Below are positions 35,969 to 46,755 of a DNA stretch of 64,000 bases, in pieces. The DNA is taken from assembly GCA_009760855.2 (NCBI GenBank), contig WPIO01000026.1, forward strand, positions 3,788,501 through 3,852,500, given 5' to 3'. The stretch's first letter is position 1. Each line of letters begins with the position of its first letter. Below the pieces are notes generated by a model. That model saw only the letters and a program-made list of their open reading frames with translations. It did not search any database and had not been told where the DNA came from. The stretch is from Cristatella mucedo. Its lineage: Eukaryota; Bryozoa; Phylactolaemata; Cristatellidae. The position numbers were made by a program, and so were the translations under genes.

Positions 35969-36664
35969 ATGTATAATGCATCGTTCCCTTGCCGGCGTTC
36001 CTTCGAGCCTGACCCAAGACGGAAACGAGTTTGTGTCTGGGCGCGGGCTCCTCGCTAAGGCGAAAAGGTCCCAGTTAAGGTTCTAAACAGTTCGATCGCC
36101 GCCGCAAAGGAGAAGGAAGAAGGAATGTCTGAGCAGACAGCACTTCGAGCAGACGCGGGCGTCCTCTCGACCCATGCGGCGGGAGAGAGACTGTCCTTCG
36201 TTCGCTGCGACCACGATGGATGTGGCGTCAGGCGTGGCTGAGCTGTACTGGGCTAACCTTTAAACTGGGCAAGCGATTAATTTGGGTAGCCCGCGGCTGC
36301 TACGCTGCGGTCTGCACACGTGCCCGCTCCGCACCGCGATCGGCAGAACGAGCGCGGGCCGCCCTGCTCCGCAGCTCTCTGCTCCGCACCACTCTGCTCC
36401 AAGCCGCTCTGCCACAGGCAGCCCGGCTCCGATCCTGTCCAATCCGAGCCGCTCTGATCTGCACCTCTGCGCTCTGCCTGCGACGTTCCTGCAGAGCTGC
36501 GTTCGGAAGAGCGGAAGACTCGAGGCCAGCGCTCGAGTGGCGTACGGCTGCGACTTCCAGTGCAACGCCCGGTCGGATGCAGGACCGCTTGCATGGACGA
36601 TTGGCGCTGCCGGGCTCTGAACGAATTCGAGCGTAGAATTCCTTCGTCGATCGATGGCGTGGAG
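35969..36664. other. GC-rich host flank of the viral element
   Basis: A degenerate CTCTGCTCCGCA/GCCGCTCTG patch lies at 36330-36480. Overlapping frames on both strands are compositional. The GC-rich character ends at about 36655, immediately before the AT-rich viral segment. Confidence 0.45.
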
Positions 36665-36720
36665 GCTTATAAGCTTTCGTTTAGCTTGTAAGACATCGTT
36701 TTGGTAGAAGTTATCTACCA

Positions 36721-39700
36721 ATGCCAGCTGGTTTAGAAAATGAGAGATCTACTGTTAATATAAAAAAAAACGAATCTGATAACTGTTGCGCTCTATGGTG
36801 CGTTCCAAGATTTTTACATTGGAGAAATAATCATCCAGAATCAATGGCAGATCTAAATCAAGCATTATATGAGTATTATTCTCACTTAATACCAAAGTTA
36901 GAGGAATTATTTAATCTAAGACGAGGTTATCCTTCTCAAGCATTGAATGCTAGTGATATTCCAGTATTAGCAGATTTTTTTAATATTTCAATAAATGTTT
37001 TTAAATATGACAATAAAAGTCCAAGCCCACTAATAGTAGTTGATGAAGAAAAAGAGAAAAACTTATATCTTTTACTATTTAGCAATAACGAGAAAACTAA
37101 ATCGCATTATGTTGTTATTAGAAATTTTAATGGTCTGTGCAGAAGTTCAAAAGGCTAGGGCACTCAGTTTACCTGTAAAAGATGTTTATGTAGATTCTCC
37201 TATTGAAGCTTGCAAGCAAGGAAATAATGGAAAGTCAAGAATAAAAATGCCAAAAGAAAAAGATACAGAAGATGGAAGTGGTAATCTTTGTTATTTTAGA
37301 GAAAATTCAAAAACATTGTGGCGTCCTTGCGTTGCTTATGCAGATTTTGAATGCCTGTTGACTAATGTAAGAAAAACGGAAAAAGAAGATACTAGTATAC
37401 CACAAGGTTCTTTTTAGAAACATATACCATATTCAGGCGCATATACAATTATTGGTTATAATGGAAATAGAAAAAGTTTTAAATTGTTTAATGGAACAAG
37501 TAATGTAAGAGAGTTACAAAAGAGTTTGTTAGAAGAGGTTAGTTCTATTAAGAAAGGTTTGAAAGAAATTCTTCCTAAATATGAGGAATTTGATTACAGT
37601 ACCATGACAAGTGAAGGGACTAGGGAATTCAATTCTGCTAATACTTGTTATATCTGTAACTTAGATCTAGACAAAGATAAAGTAATAGATCATTGTCACC
37701 TTACTGGTAAATGTAGAGGAGCAGCACACGCTAGTTATAATCTAAATGGTAGTATTAATGCTGATAGATTTAAATTACCCTTTTTTATTCATAATTTAAA
37801 AGGTTACGATGCTCACGTATTAGTACAAGAGTTTCACGATCAAAGATTAAAAAAGAATCTGATAGCAAACAATATGGAGAAATGTATCATTATTGAAATT
37901 GGTTCATTGAGTTTTAGAGATTCACTTTAAATATTCAATAAGGATTTGGCAGATTTGTTGAGAATGCTGTTAAGTCTGGTAAAACTTTAGAGCATACTAG
38001 AAAATACTTTTTCATGTTAAATGAAGAAGTATTTGAATTAATAACAGAAAAAAGAATTTTTCCTTATGAGCATATCGATTCATTCTCAAAGTTAGAAGAA
38101 AATGATTACCATATAGAAAGAGTTTCTATAGTACTTTAGATGACGACTGTATTGGAAAAAAGGAATATGAGAGAGCAAAAAAGTCTGGAATTTAATGAGA
38201 AAGATAGATCCAACTAAAGAAGATACTTTAAAAAAGTACAGTGATATTTATTTTACCATGGATGTTCTTCTATTTGCTGATGTATTTAAACATTTTAGAC
38301 ATTTGTCAAAGAGAATCGATGGTCTAGACCCAGCACACTTCTTTACTGCTGCTGGTTCAACTTGGTGTACTAGTTTGATATTAAAAAGTTAGATTAGATT
38401 TACTAACAAGTTTTTAACATTTTTATTTCTTTGAGAGTGCTATTATGGGCGGAATAACAAAAGCGTCTTGTAGACATGTTAAGGCAAATAATAAGATGGC
38501 TTCCAATTTTGATGAGACAAAAGACAACAGTTGGTTACTTTATGTAGATGCTAACTCTCTTTATGCAACAGCAATGACGCAATTTTTACCAACGAGTAAT
38601 TTTAGATTCTTAGATCAGAAACAGATTGATTCTTTTACAAAGGAAAAAAATATTATCAATAAAAGAAAATTCAGATATTGGTTATGCTTTTGAGGTTGAT
38701 TTGCATTGTCCAGAAGAGTTACATGATACTTATTCTGGCTATCCTCTTCTACCTATTAAGAGGAAAGTTGGTACAGAAGAATATTTAAAATATCAAGAGG
38801 GCACATTAGTTAAAGATGAGAAGAAGAATGTAACTGATTATGAAAGTAATGAAGAGAAACTAATTGTTGATTTAAAACCAAGAGTAAAGTATGTTATTCA
38901 TTATTGAAATTTACAGATTGCTTTGGAAAGGGATTATGTTTTAACTAAGATGCATAGGGTAATGAGTTTTTTCCAGAGCAACTGGCTTAGTGGTTATATT
39001 CTTAATAATATTGCAAAAAGGAAGGAAGCAAAAGATGATTTTTAAAAGGAATATTATAAGTTAAAAAATAATGCATTCTTTGGTAAGACAATGAAGAATG
39101 CTCGAGAAAGAGTTAATATAGAGTTATTTGACTTAAAATCTGGGAGATGATATTACTTTGTCGGACAAAAGAGTTATGAGTGCAAGGCTTAAATACAGAA
39201 GGTTATTTAATCAAGATTTAGTTTTAGTAGAAACAACAAAAGCAGAGATTTGTCTTAATAAACTAATGTATTTAGGATTTGTTATTCTAGAAATATCAAA
39301 GTTAATAATGCAAGATTTCTATTACAATACTATGAAAGATTATTATGATGATAAAGTAACACTTGCTTACACTAATACAGATTGATTAGTTATGAAAATA
39401 AATACAGAGAATGTTTTTGAAGATTTTGGTAATTATTTAGAATATCTTGATCTATCTGGTTATCCTAGAAATAAAAAAAGTTGGAAACTAGAAGGATTTG
39501 AGAAGATGATGAAAGAGAATAAGGGAAGTTTAGGACAGTTTAAAGATGAAACTTCAGAAAAAATATACAATTGACCCACTAACAAAAGATTTTATTAAAG
39601 ATCAGAAAGATGATATAAAAATCTGTTGTACTTGATGAAGGTATTTTCTTAAGACCAAAACTGTATTCTATGCAGATAGCAATAACCACAAAGGATGGTA

Positions 39701-39991
39701 TACACGTTAAATCATCAGCAAAGAAAGCAAAAGGTCCAAAAGTAAGAAGTAGTAAAGAAATGTTTGTCTCACTCTGATTACCTTGGTTGTCTTAGAACTG
39801 GTTATGATGTGTATTGCACTCAATCTAGACTGCAAACAAGAAATCATCAAATTTATACAATCATTCAATCTAAGAAAGCATCATCCGCTTCTGATTCAAA
39901 ACGATATAGGTTGGACTGTGGCATTAATTCTCTTGCTTATTGTCACTACAGAATAAAAGAGACTGGTGGAACGTGTATTGAATGTTATTAA
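36721..39991 (+). pseudogene. Protein-primed family B DNA polymerase (Polinton type), broken
   Basis: The gene would replicate the viral DNA. Visible landmarks in order: an N-terminal domain with CALWCVPRFLHW; exonuclease motif I AYADFECLL near 37340; a zinc-finger/HNH-like insert CYICNLDLDKDKVIDHCH near 37650 that is typical of Polinton polymerases; exonuclease motif II PFFIHNLKGYDAHVLVQEF near 37780; polymerase motif A WLLYVDANSLYATAM near 38530; motif B KNNAFFGKTMKNARERV near 39070; motif C region TLAYTNTD near 39360; and the C-terminal RNHQIYTI and INSLAYCHYRI near 39840-39960. Breaks seen: in-frame stops at 37415, 37928, 38905, 39043 and 39383; frame changes near 37100-37158, 38140-38195, 38390-38410, 38630-38690 and 39145. 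The Ser after motif C is replaced by a stop (39383). It is non-functional as read. Its 3' end meets the 3' end of the opposite-strand gene. Confidence 0.93.
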
Positions 39992-40537
39992 AAATTAATC
40001 CTAAACTGTTTAGTGGTAGTAGATTTGGAAAACTAGTAAATCGTAAATATCTAAAGTAACATTGTTGTTTACAATTATCAACTGTTTGCTTACTTACTAA
40101 TCCTGAATCTTTCAAAGAAGTAATTCTATTTAGTCCTAGGTCAAGATTTGAGTCAGTATTTGAATTGCCATTGAAAACTTGTGTCATATTTTTTTTAGCA
40201 AACCCGAGTTTATAACTGTATAGGGCCTAGAATCTTGATAACTAGTTCCATCTGCAGAATTTCCTGATATACCAACAATATTTGCACAATTTAGTTGAGA
40301 AGAAAGTATTCCATTATTTTTTGTAAGTAAGTTAGAACAATTACCAATTGATGTAATTTCTCTTGAGACATTACTAGCCGTGTTACCTCCACAATCTGAA
40401 CCAAGTGCATAATCTAATCTTATTGCGTCAGAATCGTTTTCTGGATAAGCCAAATTAGTTACTGTATAATTATTACAGCCCAAATCTGTAAATACTTCAC
40501 CATTAATCGTAGTTATAATTTCCATTATATTGTACAT
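39992..40537 (-). pseudogene. Fibre/spike-like protein, frameshifted
   Basis: Read on the minus strand from Met at 40537 (MYNIMEIITTINGEVFTDLG). The protein has at least two copies of a DLGxNxxxxTxL motif: TDLGCNNYTVTNLAYPEN near the N-terminus and LDLGLNRITSLKDSG further on. Short repeats of this kind, with YPENDSDAIRLDYALG after the first, resemble the shaft repeats of phage and virus tail-fibre or spike proteins. A frame change in the A8 run near 40190-40197 splits the gene. The downstream reading continues antisense into the polymerase end, which is probably spurious, so I stop the call at the polymerase terminus. Function is inferred from motif style only; an unrelated structural protein is possible. 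Confidence 0.5.
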
Positions 40538-40553
40538 GAAAAAAAGTTCAAGA

Positions 40554-41255
40554 TTCCATTTTATAAAAAAGGTGGTTCTATTGAGGAAGATTTAAAATAA
40601 TTTGGACTAGACACAACTAGTGAAGAAATATCTGGTACAACAACAGTAGCTGAACTTGGATCAAAAGCAGTTGTAAAAATTGCTCCAAAAATTGCAATGA
40701 AACTTAGCTTACATGCATCAAACAAGATAGCAACAATTGTACCAAAAGTCTTCGAATCATTCAAAGTAATTGAAACTGTAGGTAAAGCGTTTGATGGATT
40801 TCTTTCAGGAATAACAGGAGTTGTAGACCTTGGATTATTCATAAAAGAAATAGTCTATGATATTGCTTCTGGAAAATATGGAAACTTATCGTGGAAACCA
40901 TTGCAGATAAAAAAAGAAGGCTGCTGCTCGAAATGGTTGCTCCTTTAGAGATAGGATATTATATAAATGAGGTATTGCTTGAAGCAGAAAAATCTAATTC
41001 AGATTGGTATCTAAATCCAAGTAAGTTTCTTACAGAGACATTTGGAGAAGAGTTATCTTGGAATGCATCTCAATTAGACCAAATTGCTTGGAAAAGAATT
41101 TTCATTTTCTTGAAGTTAGATCAGGCGGACCTTTGCCTGCGATTCCAGCATTAATTGCAAGTACAGCAAGTATTATTGGCACAGTTGGTCTTGCTGTAAC
41201 TATAACTGTAACTGTTGCTAGTTTTATTAAGAAAATAATTGATACGACTATGTAA
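40554..41255 (+). pseudogene. Putative viral membrane/structural protein, broken
   Basis: Reading begins near FYKKGGSIEEDLK with a TAA at 40598, then an open stretch rich in Ala, Ile and Val (VAELGSKAVVKIAPKIAM, VVDLGLFIKEIVYDIASGKY). After a frame change at the A-rich site near 40910-40920 it continues with EIGYYINEVLLEAEKSNSDW. After another near 41110 it ends in PAIPALIASTASIIGTVG plus a hydrophobic helix and a basic FIKKIIDTTM tail before TAA. One membrane segment at the C-terminus is likely. IASGKY-type sequence recurs in uncharacterised Polinton/adintovirus proteins, but I do not recognise a named family. Confidence 0.55.
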
Positions 41256-41273
41256 GAAGTAAGACCACCATCT

Positions 41274-41658
41274 ATGAACACTCACACAGAGAGGCTAAGC
41301 CTACAAAGTTCTAGACTAAGAAACGCAATTGTTGGCATAAGAAACATGATAGAACTACTTGATCGTGGCGTAGATATTGATCTATCACAAAAAGTGCAAA
41401 ACTTGGAATTGAATAACCGATTAGAATATTTGAAGAAAGGCAAGAAACTCTTTGAAGAATCAGGTGTATCCTATTCGGAAGAGTTAAAGAGATACATAAA
41501 AAAGTAGAATCTTCTACTATTGGCGGAAAGAAAACAAACCTGTGATTTTAAAGCAGAATCTGCAATATTGTTAGCTAATCTTTTTGCACAAGGAAGAACA
41601 CACGAAGAAATATATAATGAAATGCTTAAATTAAGCGATGAATTAACGAAGATTTAAA
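41274..41658 (+). pseudogene. Small conserved viral protein of unknown function
   Basis: Starts at Met 41274 (MNTHTERLSLQSSRLRNAIV) and is open to 41507. A second open segment in another frame from about 41520 reads KAESAILLANLFAQGRTHEE and ends in TAA at 41656. The reverse complement of 63680-64000 in the other viral fragment encodes a clear relative (SLQSSRLNNAIV, EESGVSYFDELK, AQGGTQEEI), so both segments belong to one conserved gene with a frame change near 41505-41520. Predicted largely helical. Function unknown. Confidence 0.6.
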
Positions 41659-41660
41659 AA

Positions 41661-42212
41661 TTAAAAATCTGTATATCTCACTAGTTTGTTATCTTCTGTC
41701 AAGGAATAGTGAAAGTTCAGTCTAGCAAGTTTTAGGTTCAGTTTAATAGCAGCAAAGTTCCTTGCAATGGCAGCTTGTTCAGGATCTGCATAAAAACCTA
41801 AATGGTACTGCTGTTTATCAATAGCAATATAAGAGCGGTATTTATTTGCTCTTTTGCTAAAAGATACCCCAATAAAATTAGATGTATTTCTTTGAGTAAT
41901 TCCTTTATTTATTTTATTTTATGAGTGAGTTGCTATTCTCAGATTAGTAATACGATTATCAGATTTGTCTCCACTAATGTGGTCAAGTTGGAAGATTGGA
42001 GTTTCTTTATTAACTATTAACCAAACAAGCCTATGAGCTGTATTTAACTTTCAATCAATACTAATAACTGTGTAACCACATTAGTTTGTAGTTCCTGCCT
42101 CTGATTCAATTTTTACTATACTTCGTCTATTAACTTTTCAAGTAAAAACTCCAGTATCTTTATTATGCTCAAGTAATTCCATAACTATATTTCTAAAAGA
42201 TTATTGGTTCAT
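41661..42212 (-). pseudogene. HNH-AP2 homing-endonuclease-like protein, with nonsense codons
   Basis: Minus-strand gene from Met at 42212 to TAA at 41661. Order of parts: an N-terminal NUMOD-like HNKDTGVFT segment, AHRLVWLIV, the HNH core LDHISGDKSDNRITNLR (His and two Asn visible), then a C-terminal AP2 DNA-binding domain with SYIAIDKQQYHLGFYADPEQA. HNH-AP2 proteins nick or cut DNA and are common passengers in phages and large DNA viruses. The frame stays continuous but has several stops, including TGA at 42138-42140 where the family has Trp after FT, and TAA just after the start. The homologue at 63100 has a stop at exactly the same codon. It lies antisense between two plus-strand genes. 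Confidence 0.85.
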
Positions 42213-42249
42213 TTTTTAGTATATAATAGTTTTTATTGTTTAATATAGA

Positions 42250-43004
42250 ATGAATTATCACGAAGCAAAAGTAACTATTTCGGAGTATCAAAAGAATTTT
42301 ATTTCTAAATCTAAAGAACCAATTTCTATTAGGCTTTAAAAGGAAGATCTATCAGGAACTAGTAGTATAGTATTTTGGCTACCAAAACTAAGCTAACAAG
42401 AATTAAAAAATGTAAATAAAAAGGAATTGGTATGCAACTAAATTTTAGTTCGAAACAATTGGTAGCAAATAGAAAATATGGAACTGGCCTTGTTGATATT
42501 CTGAATAAACTATCTAGTGGAAGAGAGTTACACATGTAACTACTATCTGGAGTAAAATCCGAAGAAGTTCCTGGAAGTAAATTTAATAATACTGGTAGAT
42601 ACTCGTATGCAGGTCCAGGAACAAGATTAAAGGAAAGGATGGACCAAGGCTATGAGGGCGTTAACGATCTTGACAGATGAGCTTTAGTTCACGACCATGA
42701 CTATAGACAAACAGGAAGCATGCCAGAGCCACAAAAAACAGAAATAAGAAACTTGTCTGACTTAGTCTTAGCTGAATCAGCAGCATGTATTGCACTAGAT
42801 CCAAGACAACCTGCTTATGTTAGAGAAGATGCAAAAACTGTTGCAGCCGTGATGGCAGCTAAAGCGAAACTAGGATTAGGGATTTTATCTGGCGTAGCAA
42901 TTGGTGGAGCACTGAATGATTCTTTTGATACAGATTTCCTAAAAGATAAGGTAAGTAATCCTGCAAGCCTAAATAAGATAAAAAAAATTATGCAAGAGGA
43001 ATAG
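42250..43004 (+). pseudogene. Phospholipase A2-like viral protein, broken
   Basis: The N-terminus (MNYHEAKVTISEYQKNFISK from Met 42250) has a close relative on the minus strand at 62985-63041. Stops TAA at 42337 and 42394 lie in the same frame, and frame changes follow near 42420-42560. The second part carries YAGPGTRLKERM near 42603 and ALVHDHDYRQTG near 42681-42716. These match the calcium-loop (GPG) and catalytic His-Asp (HDxxY) signatures of PLA2-type domains found in parvovirus and Polinton/adintovirus capsid-associated proteins. A TGA at 42678 interrupts just before the catalytic motif. The rest is an Ala-rich helical tail ending in TAG at 43002. Non-functional as read. Confidence 0.7.
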
Positions 43005-43077
43005 TTTATAGAATGTTAGATATAACACGAAAAAAGATATAACAAACTTATACTACACTAATATTTTTAATTTATTT

Positions 43078-43600
43078 TTCTAATTATACTTTTTTACTAT
43101 CGCCTAAAAGTCTTCTGGATTAAAATCAAATATTTTGCTTACATTATAAACTTGTACTTGATTAATCTTTAATCTTCTATTAAGTCTTAGGTCAGAATTA
43201 TAATATTCTTTACTAATACAGCTTCCATCAAGAACACCTGTGATACTAAAATCATTTCCCAGTTTTTGTATAATCTCACCTGGAGTATTAAATTTAAGTT
43301 AAACAACTTAAAACAATCTGTTTGTTTGTATTCTTGTATTTGGAAAGTTTGAAAATTTGGAACACGTCCAAAGTAGTCAGTTACTTCTGGCATTGGCGGA
43401 GCACCAAATGAATCAAAGTAAAAATAAGATATTCCTACTTTTTTAAGTGCCTCCGAGTGATATATTGCTAAATCTGACTTACCTGTACTACAAACAAGAC
43501 ATTCGTTTCTTTTGGTTTTGTTAGTTCATCTCTTGCAAGTACTCCACGAAATTTTTTATATTTAGTTTTTTTTACATAATTTCATATCTCTAAGTCTGTT
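43078..43600 (-). pseudogene. Adenain-like (C5) cysteine protease remnant plus conserved tail
   Basis: On the minus strand, PLTDLEI near 43600 then KFRGVLARDEL near 43550 match the N-terminal LTNxxI...FRGVFxRDELP pattern of Polinton/adenovirus maturation proteases. YFYFDSFGAPPMPEV near 43395-43430 matches the conserved DSFG-PP loop, and QIQEYKQTDC near 43330 matches the region around the catalytic Cys. The GTHW-type catalytic His segment is not clear and the CGHFC context after TDC is altered. Frame changes occur near 43495 and 43285, and a TGA follows LEI. A further open segment, PGEIIQKLGNDFSITGVL, lies near 43225-43280 before TAG at about 43106. The protease would cleave capsid precursors; this copy cannot. 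Confidence 0.6.
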
Positions 43601-43613
43601 AATGGAGAACTTT

Positions 43614-43914
43614 TTATCTTTTTTTAAAACGATTTATAGTCTTTCTATACTCAGAAAGTATTTGTTCTTTACTACTCGCTACACTCGTTACACCACTTCC
43701 TAATTTCTTACCATGAGATAATACACCATTTCCAATAGATTCATTTCTAAGTTTAACAAACTTTGATTTCTTATGTTCACTAATTGTACAAATTGCTTTT
43801 AGCATTCCTCTAGGTCCTTTTGTACTATCTAATTCAACATATTCTTCATGAATACTATCTGTAGGACGCTTACATTTCAAGCAGTAAATTTCTATTTCTA
43901 TAAATATAAAAACT
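43614..43914 (-). CDS. Zinc-ribbon protein (DUF5679-like)
   Basis: The minus strand reads EIYCLKCKRPT then RGMLKAICTISEHKKSKFVK, ending at 43614 in RFKKR. The pattern YCxKCxxxT ... MLxxxCxxCxxxKSxFV is a short zinc-ribbon gene widespread in Polintons, adintoviruses and other large DNA viruses. Here the first CxxC is intact but the second has only one Cys (CTIS), so metal binding is probably impaired. The open frame starts at Met 43880, but the CLKC motif lies partly upstream, so the true start is probably near 43914 or a little further. It lies just upstream of the protease remnant on the same strand, suggesting co-expression. Confidence 0.7.
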
Positions 43915-43929
43915 TCTTAGCATAGGAAA

Positions 43930-44600
43930 TAATATTGTGAGTCGGGGCTTTTAATTTTGGACAAGACGTAGACACTGGTCATAAAGAGCCATTACCAAAT
44001 GTACCTATTAGAGCACTAGTACTTGGTCCTAGTGGCTCAGGAAAGTCACAGTTAATCATGAATTGGATATTCAATGCAATGGTAAATTACGATACTTGTA
44101 CAATTATTGCTTCAAGTTTAGGCCAAAAGTTGTATCGTGGTCTTTGATCAATGACAAAAAAAGAGTGCTTATGTCTGGATTAATGGTATTGATGAAATGC
44201 CAGAAGTAGACTCATACACAAATTGTAAAAATGTTGTTGTCCTTGATGATTTAATGACAGAAGACCAAACAAAAATATTAGATTATTTTACACAAGAAAG
44301 ACATAAAGGATTAAATATATTTTATCTTGCTCAAGGTTTTACTAATACTCCTAGGAGAGAAATCAGAAACAATGTAAATATGGTAATAATTTTTAAACAA
44401 AACGCAACAGATATTGAATATATTCGTGAAGCGTACACTGGAGATATTGATAAAAGACAATCAAAGATTGGGTTAACTCTTGTACAAGAAACCGTTTTGG
44501 ATATTGTGTGATAGACTTTACTAAAACTAAATCAGAAGGTAGATTGTAGTCAGTTGATTCCACTGGAAAGCAATTAATTTCTATTTTTAATGCTTAATAG
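43930..44600 (+). pseudogene. FtsK/HerA-type genome-packaging ATPase (A32-like), frameshifted
   Basis: The Walker A motif LVLGPSGSGKSQLIM is at about 44010-44060 in one frame. The Walker B motif NVVVLDDLM at about 44230-44260, the ERHKGLNIFYLAQGFTN arm and RREIRNNVNMVIIFK near 44350 are in a second frame. A frame change occurs near the A7 run at 44155, and a GTGTG slip near 44507 shifts the C-terminal DFTKTKSEGRL segment. The fold and spacing fit the ATPases that pump DNA into capsids of Polintons, adintoviruses and virophages. A TGA at about 44143 precedes the frame change. It is broken as read. Confidence 0.87.
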
Positions 44601-45846
44601 ATATAGGAAAATGATAAACAGAAAAATGTATTCAAGGCAAGAAAAGCTATCAAGGAAGTATTCAAGAAGCACTTGATCATGAAGATAAAATCAAAAACTT
44701 AGAAGACTTAAGAGAAGCGAATATTACAGAATAAGAGAATGTTACAGAATAATCAAGAAATACAAAGACTTGAATCAGAAATATCTGCAAGAGATACAGT
44801 TGAGTCTCATCTTAATCAATGTGCACTAGAAAAATCTACTGACAATTCTGGAAATTTTGTTATTGAAAAACTTTAAAATGTAGACCAAAACTTGCTACAC
44901 AAATGGAAAACAGAGATTATATACAAAAGGCCATGGAATATAAAGCTGCACCTGATATTTCTAACACCCCACGAAAAGCAGTTGAGGCTGTTAAGTCAGC
45001 GGAGTTTAAAAAAGAAATTACAATAGTAAATCAAGCAAAGACACATTCACCTAATCCAGAAATACGAGAAGCTATTGATAAGGTTCAAAAAACTTTGGCT
45101 GACGAGTTAGAAATAAATCCAACTACTGGCACGCCAAAGAAAAAAGAAGAAAGAATACAAGATTTAGATAAATCTAATCTACTTGATTTTCTAAAAGATA
45201 CTAATAAGGGATATGTTCCCAATTCTGTAAAAAGATTAATAGATGAAATTGATGATGAAAATAAAGATCTAAAAAGGTTTGAAATAGCATTAAATTTAGG
45301 AGAAGAAATGAAGTATCTAAAACCAAAAGAAACTTAAGGAAAAGCAGCTAGTAATATTTACGATTATGCTGTTAATTACTAAACTAGCATTAAAGATGAA
45401 AGAACAGCAACAATAATTCAAAAAGCTTTCAACACGAAATCATACAAAAAAGAATTACTTGATATTGCTAATGAGGAAGGAAAAGGCAATTTACAGCCAA
45501 AAATAAGAAGTACAATATAAAAGATATATGAAAGTAATCCTTATCCAGAAATATATGGTATTTACTCAGATACGAAAGATTACAAAGGAAAAAGAAGTGT
45601 AAAAACACAAAAGTTTTTTATTATGTAACAGACTTTTTAAAACTAAACAAAGGCAAAGTTGTGGAAGTAATTCCATTACTTGTAAAGAATGATTCAGAAG
45701 TATTTGATAAAATATAGCTATGGATTCGTGAACTTGCAGCTGGAAATACAGGAGTAGTAAATTCAATTAGTGCTGCTTTACATTACCTTTGGAAATCTAG
45801 AAAGTACCAAAGTCATAAATAGCAAGAATTAATAAACTTTTTATGA
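44601..45846 (+). pseudogene. Viral coiled-coil/charged protein of unknown function, broken
   Basis: A long Lys/Glu-rich coding region in pieces: ALDHEDKIKNLEDLREANI near 44660-44730, EIQRLESEISARDTVESHL near 44770, a 144-codon open segment at 44903-45337 (EYKAAPDISNTPRKAVEAVK, FLKDTNKGYVPNSVKRLIDE), then a same-frame continuation to about 45600 across TAA codons at 45335, 45380 and 45518. After a frame change near 45600 it continues to a TGA at 45844-45846, across TAG at 45715 and 45820. The TGA overlaps the ATG of the next gene (ATGA). Helical and coiled-coil prone; no known domain recognised. It sits between the packaging ATPase and capsid genes, so a structural or core role is possible. 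Confidence 0.55.
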
Positions 45847-46755
45847 TATATAGAAACTACGGAACTTTTAAAAATTTCTCAGGAGATATTAAAAATCTTG
45901 AGGCTATTAGAAAGGATAGCTTAGCAAGCAAAGATGGTTATGTATTTAATATCACTGGAACTACTAATCATATTAGAGTACACATTGATGATCCTATTAA
46001 GCTTAGAAATAAAAAGTTCAAGATATGTTTTAAAAAGTTTGTAGGAACAAATTATATTAAAAATATGACTACTTCTAATTATACTTCTTTATATAGAGTA
46101 GCAGGTGGTTCTGATCAATCGATAACAATTAGACTTGGAATTTACTCTGCTATTTCTGATGATGTAAACATTGGGATTGCAAATATGATAAATAATTCTA
46201 TTACTCAATCAGGAGCTATTACTGATAAATTTGTATTAGGTATAGATACTGCAACTTCTAACTCCTGGATTACTATGCCTTTTGGTTGGACGTTTCTTGC
46301 TAGTAAGTCTAGTATATCAAGTATACTTGGTTTCACTGGTTCTGCTTATACAACAGATCCAAACTTGTCGACACTTTATCCTAATATTACTAACCAAGTA
46401 ATTTGTACACCAAATGTTAAATTTATTTCATAAAATGAATTTTTTGTTTCAGATCTAAACCTAATATTTTTAAATTGTAACTTAGTTGCTAGTGGAACTA
46501 GTTATATAAATATTGATGAAACACAAGTATTAGGAAGTTTAGCGTACAACTTTTATCCGTGGGAACAGATGGTATATGAACCAAATACTCTTGAATATCA
46601 TATTATTTCTGGTGATTCTATTTCAGATATACTAATTACTGTTACAGATCAAAATTAACAAATTTTAGATTTTGGTTCACAACAGATAACAGTTGTTATA
46701 GAACTTGCTGAAATAGATTATAAGAATGTCAATAAGGTTAAAAGGAACTACTAGC
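45843..46755 (+). pseudogene. Putative jelly-roll capsid (penton-like) protein 1
   Basis: Open from Met 45843 to TAA at 46431, then the same frame stays coding-like to about 46755 across a second TAA at 46656. The sequence is beta-rich and Asn/Ser/Thr-rich. The C-terminal half (FFVSDLNLIFLNCNLVASG, then NFYPWEQMVYEPNTLEYHII, then SISDILITVTDQN and ILDFGSQQITVVIEL) follows a pattern recurrent in Polinton/adintovirus virion proteins, whose ends resemble I.IVDxxGxxLDFxGxxIxxxL. Its start overlaps the previous gene's TGA. I favour a penton or minor jelly-roll capsid protein; I cannot prove which. Confidence 0.6.
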
